Below, in pieces: positions 13,991-17,969 of a stretch of 17,969 nucleotides of DNA. A program made the position numbers and the translations under genes. The first letter of the stretch is position 1. Each line of letters starts with the position of its first letter. The notes below the pieces were generated by a model. It was given only the letters and a program-made list of their open reading frames with translations. It did no database searches and was not told the DNA's origin. Origin of the DNA: a bacterium (lineage in GTDB: Bacteria; Bacillota_A; Clostridia; Lachnospirales; Lachnospiraceae); assembly GCA_004562915.1 (NCBI GenBank), contig SFQZ01000069.1, positions 1-17,969 of the forward strand, written 5' to 3'.

Positions 13991-15742
13991 ATGTCACAGG
14001 TTATATTATTTGATCTTGACGGAACTTTGACAGAGTCCGGTGAAGGTATTATAAAAAGTGTGGAATATGCACTGGAAAAATTGGGAATAACAGAAAAGGA
14101 TCCGGAGAATCTAAAAAGGTATGTTGGACCTCCTCTGAAAGAATCCTTTATGAAATTCAGCGGATTGAATGAAGAGCAGGCAGAGCAGGGGATCGGATAT
14201 TATCGTGAGCGATATACAAAAGTAGGAATGTTTGAAAACCATCTCTATCCGCAGATTCCGGAATTGTTGGAAGTGCTGAGAATAAATGATAAAATTCTCG
14301 GAGTAGCCTCTTCAAAGCCGGAGATCTTTGTTGAGCAAATCCTGGAGTATTTTGGAATTGCTCAGTATTTTCAGGTGATTGTCGGAAGTGAACTGGATGG
14401 AAGAAGATCCAGAAAAGAGGAAGTTATCGAGGAAGCACTCGTGCGTCTCCATATGCAGACGGAACGGGATAAAGTTCTTATGGTTGGTGATAAAGAGCAG
14501 GATGTAAACGGTGCGAGAAGCTGTGGTCTGCAGTGTATCGGCGTTGCTTATGGATATGGATCCAGAGAAGAGCTTTCACAGGCAGGGGCCGTCTATATTG
14601 CGGATACCGTAGAGGATCTAGGAATCCTTGCCAGCCCGAATGATGAAGAGACGACAGAGCACGTGGAGTCTGTGAGAAAAAACAGTAAAAACAGATGGGA
14701 AAGAAAAGGTGTTTCACGCAGAAAAAAAGAGGAAAAACTGAATCGTACAAAAGCAGATGAAAAAGCAGAACATCAAGGTGTTTCACGCAGAAAAAAAGAG
14801 GAAAAACTGAATCGTACAAAAGCAGATGAAAAAGCAGAACATCGTTGGGGAGAAAACGCAAAAAAAATCAATGAGTTAGATTCCGGGTCCAATCGTCCTG
14901 TTCATCCGGTGATGAAGATATGGAGAGTGCTTTATCCGATACTGATTCATCTGGGAATATCGGTGGCGGTCAGTATTGCATTTTCTATGATTTTTATATG
15001 GAAAGTGATCAATGGAACAGATCTTACCAACAATTACGATGTTGTGGAGAAAATCAATGGTTCCACTTTGTATCAGCTGATTCTTACTTCTGTTCTTTCA
15101 GGTGTTATTACATTGTTCTTATATCGGAAGGATCAGCGAAGAAGAAAGGCAGGATTTCTCGGACAAGGAGAAGATTTTGTGTGGAGTCCTCCTGTCATCT
15201 GGTTTTCTGTGATCATTCTTGCCATAGCAGGCAGTCAGATGCTCAATGATCTGATTCTTGTATTCCGGATGAATGAGATTTTTCCTTATTATTCACAGAT
15301 GACAGATGATACTATGACAGGACAACCGGTATGGCTGCTCTTTCTGACAGTAGGGCTTTTGGCTCCGGCTGCGGAAGAACTGATCTTCAGAGGGCTGGTT
15401 TTCAGAAGAATGAAAGATTTCATGAGTCCATGGGCCGCAATCATATTATCAGCGCTTTTATTTGGAATCTATCACGGAAATATGATTCAGTTTTTATATG
15501 CATCTTTGATGGGAATTCTATTGGCTGTGATTTATCATCGTACCGGAACCTTGTGGACATCCATACTGGCACACGTAGTTGCGAACTTATGGAGTCTGTT
15601 CGGCAATAGCTGGTGGAGCGGTATGTGGGCCAAAATTCCATTTGGGTTTATCCTTGGGTTTGTCATTGAAATTCTGTTGTGTGTGATTCCGGTATACTGG
15701 ATTCTGGCGGACAGAAGAAAGGGCAATCGAAAAAGAAATTAG
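13991..15742 (+). CDS. HAD-family phosphatase fused to a CPBP intramembrane protease
   Basis: A single 583-residue frame combines two proteins. Residues 1-215 are a HAD hydrolase of the phosphoglycolate phosphatase/PpaX type: motif I DLDGTLT (8-14, nucleophile D8, D10), motif II near S107/S108 (VASSKP), and motif IV VGDKEQDVNGA (165-175). Residues 216-305 form a basic, charged linker with a 23-residue segment repeated twice. Residues 308-583 are multi-helical membrane sequence with the CPBP (Abi/CAAX-protease) motifs: EELIFR (462-467), FGIYHG (H495) and HVVANL (H528, N532). CPBP proteins are glutamyl intramembrane proteases linked to prenyl-protein processing, bacteriocin immunity or signalling. 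The start has AGGAAG about 13 nt upstream. An internal ATG at 14912 has only a weak ribosome site, so fusion is favoured. It closes the argS operon, 21 nt after the amidase gene. Confidence 0.9.
   Translation: MSQVILFDLDGTLTESGEGIIKSVEYALEKLGITEKDPENLKRYVGPPLKESFMKFSGLNEEQAEQGIGYYRERYTKVGMFENHLYPQIPELLEVLRINDKILGVASSKPEIFVEQILEYFGIAQYFQVIVGSELDGRRSRKEEVIEEALVRLHMQTERDKVLMVGDKEQDVNGARSCGLQCIGVAYGYGSREELSQAGAVYIADTVEDLGILASPNDEETTEHVESVRKNSKNRWERKGVSRRKKEEKLNRTKADEKAEHQGVSRRKKEEKLNRTKADEKAEHRWGENAKKINELDSGSNRPVHPVMKIWRVLYPILIHLGISVAVSIAFSMIFIWKVINGTDLTNNYDVVEKINGSTLYQLILTSVLSGVITLFLYRKDQRRRKAGFLGQGEDFVWSPPVIWFSVIILAIAGSQMLNDLILVFRMNEIFPYYSQMTDDTMTGQPVWLLFLTVGLLAPAAEELIFRGLVFRRMKDFMSPWAAIILSALLFGIYHGNMIQFLYASLMGILLAVIYHRTGTLWTSILAHVVANLWSLFGNSWWSGMWAKIPFGFILGFVIEILLCVIPVYWILADRRKGNRKRN
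14708..14845 (+). repeat. 69-bp tandem duplication in the HAD-CPBP linker
   Basis: Bases 14708-14774 and 14777-14843 are identical, with a period of exactly 69 bp. Only the last codon of each unit differs (CAA against CGT). Each encodes the 23-residue basic segment beginning GVSRRKKEEKLN and ending KAEH. The absence of silent changes indicates a very recent event. The frame is kept, so the linker simply grew by 23 residues. Confidence 0.97.
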
Positions 15743-15749
15743 TGTATAT

Positions 15750-15803
15750 AGGAGATACGGTTTTTTACAGAATAAGTAAAAAAGTGCTTGTATCTCCTTT
15801 TTT
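15750..15803 (+). terminator. Two-tier terminator of the argS operon
   Basis: The outer stem AGGAGATAC (15750-15758) pairs with GTATCTCCT (15790-15798) and is followed by a T run to 15803. The enclosed segment folds into a second perfect stem, TTTTTTAC (15761-15768) with GTAAAAAA (15776-15783). The 3' arm also contains the -35 box of the next promoter. Confidence 0.88.
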
Positions 15804-15816
15804 GATATGATATAAT
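15788..15816 (+). promoter_or_regulatory. Promoter of rpsB-tsf
   Basis: -35 TTGTAT (15788-15793), a 17-bp spacer and a perfect TATAAT (15811-15816) preceded by TGA (extended -10) form a strong promoter. Transcription should start near 15823. The -35 lies within the terminator stem of the upstream operon. Confidence 0.8.
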
Positions 15817-15833
15817 TCAAAGGTCGCAGAAAA

Positions 15834-15875
15834 CACCCATACCGATTCCGAGAAGGTGCCTGTATATGGGTCTCG
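15834..15875 (+). ncRNA. Candidate pseudoknot in the rpsB leader
   Basis: CCCATA (15836-15841) pairs with TATGGG (15865-15870). Within its loop CGAGA (15849-15853) pairs with TCTCG (15871-15875) directly after the stem. This gives an H-type pseudoknot with coaxial stems. Ribosomal protein operons are often controlled by their product binding such leaders, and S2 autoregulation is known in E. coli. Here the role is inferred, and the stems are short enough that chance cannot be excluded. Confidence 0.4.
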
Positions 15876-15911
15876 AAAAGAATGAGAAGTATGGGGAAGA
15901 TTAAAACCAAA

Positions 15912-15917
15912 AAGGAG
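15912..15917 (+). promoter_or_regulatory. Ribosome binding site that fixes the rpsB start
   Basis: AAGGAG lies 9 nt before the ATG at 15927. The same frame is open from 15882, but the extra 15 residues (MRSMGKIKTKKEIEI) overlap this site and are not typical of S2, which begins MSVISMKQLLEAGVHFGH. Confidence 0.85.
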
Positions 15918-15926
15918 ATTGAAATC

Positions 15927-16664
15927 ATGAGTGTTATTTCAATGAAACAGTTACTGGAAGCCGGTGTGCATTTCGGACACCAGACAAGAAGATGGAACCC
16001 TAAAATGGCTGAGTACATCTACACAGAAAGAAACGGAATCTACATTATCGACCTGCAGAAATCCGTTGGAATGGTAGATGACGCTTACAAAGCTGTAGCA
16101 GACATTGCTGCAGAAGGTGGTTCAATCCTGTTCGTAGGAACGAAGAAACAGGCTCAGGATGCTATTAAAGTGGAAGCAGAGCGTTGTGGAATGTTCTATG
16201 TAAATGAAAGATGGCTGGGTGGTATGCTGACCAACTTCAAAACAATCCAGAGCAGAATTGCAAGACTGAAAGAAATCGAAGCTATGGAAGCTGACGGAAC
16301 ATTTGATGTTCTGCCTAAGAAAGAAGTTATTGCTCTGAAGAAAGAGCTGGAAAAACTTCAGAAGAATCTGGGCGGAATCAAAGAAATGAAGAAACTTCCG
16401 GATGCTATCTTTATTGTAGATCCGAAGAAAGAAAGAATTTGTGTACAGGAAGCTCATACACTGGGTATTCCGCTGATCGGTATCTGTGATACAAACTGTG
16501 ATCCGGAAGAACTGGATTATGTAATTCCGGGTAACGATGACGCTATCCGTGCAGTAAAACTGATTGTTTCCAAGATGGCAGACGCTGTTATCGAAGCAAA
16601 TCAGGGAACTACCGGAGAGGAAGAGTTCGTTGAAGAAGCAGTTGAGGAAGCAGTAGAAGAGTAA
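15927..16664 (+). CDS. rpsB: 30S ribosomal protein S2
   Basis: The product has 245 residues, the normal length. It shows the S2 signatures: MKQLLEAGVHFGHQTRRWNPKM at the N-terminus, YTERNGIYIIDLQKS, ILFVGTKKQAQDAI, MFYVNERWLGGMLTNFKT, and PDAIFIVDPKKERICVQEAHTLGIPLIGICDTNCDPE. It ends in an acidic tail (GEEEFVEEAVEEAVEE). S2 is a late-assembling small-subunit protein needed for mRNA binding near S1 and the platform. Its own promoter lies in front and tsf follows 75 nt downstream, the standard arrangement. Codon choice is visibly more biased than in neighbours, as expected for a highly expressed gene. Confidence 0.98.
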   Translation: MSVISMKQLLEAGVHFGHQTRRWNPKMAEYIYTERNGIYIIDLQKSVGMVDDAYKAVADIAAEGGSILFVGTKKQAQDAIKVEAERCGMFYVNERWLGGMLTNFKTIQSRIARLKEIEAMEADGTFDVLPKKEVIALKKELEKLQKNLGGIKEMKKLPDAIFIVDPKKERICVQEAHTLGIPLIGICDTNCDPEELDYVIPGNDDAIRAVKLIVSKMADAVIEANQGTTGEEEFVEEAVEEAVEE

Positions 16665-16675
16665 GGGATTTGATG

Positions 16676-16702
16676 GCAGTTCAGTGGTTATCACTGAACT
16701 GC
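16676..16702 (+). promoter_or_regulatory. Intercistronic hairpin between rpsB and tsf
   Basis: GCAGTTCAGTG (16676-16686) and CACTGAACTGC (16692-16702) form a perfect 11-bp stem with a GTTAT loop. No T tract follows, so it is not a standard terminator. It could stabilise the 3' end of rpsB mRNA, act as a processing site or bind a protein, adjusting the rpsB:tsf ratio. Confidence 0.75.
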
Positions 16703-16739
16703 TGTGAAATTCAACACCTTGATTTAGGAGGAAATCACA

Positions 16740-17678
16740 ATGGCTATTACAGCAGCAATGGTAAAAGAGTTAAGAGAGATGAGTGGCGCCGGTATGATGG
16801 ATTGTAAGAAAGCTCTTACAGCTACAGAAGGCGATATGGACAAGGCTTTGGAATTCCTGAGAGAAAAAGGTCTTGCTACAGCACAGAAAAAAGCCAGCAG
16901 AATCGCAGCAGAAGGTATTGTTATGCTGAAAGTTGCTGAAAACGGTAAAAAAGCAGTAGCTGTTGAAGTAAATGCTGAGACAGACTTCGTTGCTAAGAAT
17001 GAAAAATTCCAGGGATATGTTGCACAGGTTGCTGAGCAGGCGCTGGAAACAACAGCAGCAGATATCGATGCATTCCTTGCTGAGACATGGAAATTCGATA
17101 CAACCAAAACTGTTAATGAAGCACTGGCTGGTCAGATCGCAGTTATCGGCGAGAACATGAAGATTCGTCGTTTCCAGCAGGTAGCAGAAGAGAACGGTTT
17201 TGTAGCTTCTTACACTCATATGGGTGGAAAGATTGGTGTTCTTGTTGACGTTGAGACAGATGTTGTCAATGAAGCAGTAGAAGAGATGGCAAAGAATCTG
17301 GCTATGCAGATCACAGCCATGAAGCCACAGTATACAGATCGTTCTGAAGTAAGTGCCGATTATATCGCACATGAAGAAGAAATCCTGCTTGCTCAGATTA
17401 AAAATGATCCGAAAGAATCTCAGAAACCTGAGAAAGTAATCCAGGGTATGATCAAAGGACGTATCAATAAAGAACTGAAAGAAATCTGTCTGTTGGATCA
17501 GGTATATGTAAAAGCAGAAGATGGAAAACAGACTGTAGGAAATTACGTAGCAGAAGTTGCAAAAGCAAACGGTGCTAAGATTACTGTAAAAGGATTTGTT
17601 CGTTTCGAGACTGGTGAAGGTCTGGAGAAAAAATCCGAAGACTTTGCAGCTGAAGTTGCAAAACAGGCCGGCATGTAA
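16740..17678 (+). CDS. tsf: Elongation factor Ts
   Basis: The 312-residue product fits EF-Ts, the nucleotide exchange factor that releases GDP from EF-Tu. AGGAGG lies 8 nt before the ATG. The N-terminal UBA-like segment (ITAAMVKELREMSGAGMMDCKKALTA, residues 3-28) and the core signature TDFVAKNEKF (about 81-90) are intact. The two core repeats follow, with MAKNLAMQITAMKP and IKGRINKELKEICLLDQ. It is co-transcribed with rpsB and ends before a strong terminator. Nothing unusual was seen. Confidence 0.98.
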   Translation: MAITAAMVKELREMSGAGMMDCKKALTATEGDMDKALEFLREKGLATAQKKASRIAAEGIVMLKVAENGKKAVAVEVNAETDFVAKNEKFQGYVAQVAEQALETTAADIDAFLAETWKFDTTKTVNEALAGQIAVIGENMKIRRFQQVAEENGFVASYTHMGGKIGVLVDVETDVVNEAVEEMAKNLAMQITAMKPQYTDRSEVSADYIAHEEEILLAQIKNDPKESQKPEKVIQGMIKGRINKELKEICLLDQVYVKAEDGKQTVGNYVAEVAKANGAKITVKGFVRFETGEGLEKKSEDFAAEVAKQAGM

Positions 17679-17710
17679 TCCCGATTTTGCAAATCTTAAA
17701 TAAGAACCTT

Positions 17711-17746
17711 AAAACCCTTGAAAATCCAGTATTTTCAAGGGTTTTT
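17711..17746 (+). terminator. Rho-independent terminator of rpsB-tsf
   Basis: A perfect 15-bp stem, AAAACCCTTGAAAAT (17711-17725) with ATTTTCAAGGGTTTT (17731-17745), has a 5-nt loop (CCAGT) and ends in a T run. It lies about 30 bp after the tsf stop. Confidence 0.95.
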
Positions 17747-17797
17747 CCTTTCTAGGGCACTTCATATATTGCATTATAAATTCATGTAACTTTTTAG

Positions 17798-17969
17798 ATG
17801 ATTTTTCGTAAAGGGTTGGTTCTTATGAATAAGAAGGTGTTAGTCGTGGATGCTGATCCGCAGTCAGATATGTCTGCTGGATTTGGATTCCGTGACTGCG
17901 ATAATAGTAATTAAATATTAACAACGCTGATGGAAATTGTGTTGAGTGATGAAGATATTCCGGAAGACT
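17798..17969 (+). pseudogene. Decayed ParA/Soj-family ATPase fragment, continuing past the window
   Basis: In one frame from 17798 the sequence reads KGLVLMNKKVLVVDADPQSD then MSAGFGFRDCDNSN, a stop (TAA, 17912-17914), then ILTTLMEIVLSDEDIPED to the window edge. VLVVDADPQ is the ParA Walker A'/B-region signature (compare KKVLLIDADPQGNLT), and the LTTLME segment continues the family pattern on the far side of the stop. The N-terminal P-loop (KGGVGKTT) that should lie about 25 residues earlier is absent; an in-frame TAG at 17795 precedes the fragment. It is therefore truncated at the 5' end and interrupted. ParA genes of this type are common in integrative elements and plasmids, so it may be the edge of a degraded element. 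The ATG at 17825 could start only a 29-residue peptide. Confidence 0.75.

Noticed and set aside
14912..15742. Separate CPBP protease gene starting at the internal ATG
   Set aside because: There is no good ribosome binding site before 14912 and the frame is continuous from the HAD domain. An internal start remains possible but is not supported over the fusion.
15882..15926. Longer S2 protein starting at 15882
   Set aside because: The extra 15 residues overlap the ribosome binding site and are unlike the conserved S2 N-terminus, which starts at 15927.
17825..17914. Functional 29-residue peptide gene at 17825-17914
   Set aside because: The peptide matches an internal part of ParA and the family similarity resumes after the stop, so it is better explained as a pseudogene fragment.

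Overview
The window looks like chromosomal DNA from a low-GC Firmicute of class Clostridia, most likely a Lachnospiraceae-type gut bacterium. This is inferred from the AT-rich base composition, strong AGGAGG-type ribosome binding sites, TGGTATAAT-like promoters, a Clostridia-type HelD, YknXYZ-style Gram-positive ABC export genes, Trp/Tyr/Gly-rich wall-binding repeats and the rpsB-tsf pair. No database search was possible. All convincing genes are on the + strand.

Layout. 1-175: a hairpin with imperfect flanking inverted repeats, then a promoter. 203-3268: a HelD-type helicase carrying a C-terminal domain that resembles the N-terminal beta-sandwich of GH31 glycosidases. 3373-8818: a four-gene ABC export operon in the order adaptor, ATPase, adaptor, MacB/FtsX-type permease, joined by a GTGA overlap, an ATGA overlap and a 12-nt gap, and closed by a terminator. 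8982-9392: a monocistronic CBS-domain gene. 9487-9611: a promoter and a folded leader RNA. 9648-15742: a tight operon of argS, a membrane-anchored Amidase_3 enzyme, a secreted wall-binding-repeat Amidase_3 enzyme, and a HAD-phosphatase/CPBP-protease fusion, closed by a terminator. 15788-17746: rpsB-tsf with its own promoter, a possible pseudoknot leader, an intercistronic hairpin and a strong terminator. 17798-17969: a decayed ParA-type ATPase gene running off the right edge.

How the genes fit together. The ABC operon probably builds one MacAB/YknXYZ-like machine with two different membrane-anchored adaptors. The second adaptor carries an unusual insert of about 330 residues at the tip of its coiled-coil hairpin. 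The argS operon links tRNA charging to cell-wall remodelling and a membrane protease. The rpsB-tsf unit is ordinary translation housekeeping.

The most unusual elements are the helicase/GH31-N fusion, the hairpin-tip insert with a duplicated domain in the second adaptor, the HAD-CPBP fusion with an almost perfect 69-bp linker duplication, and the three-way-junction leader in front of argS. I did not find a defence island, a CRISPR array, tRNA or rRNA genes, or a complete mobile element.
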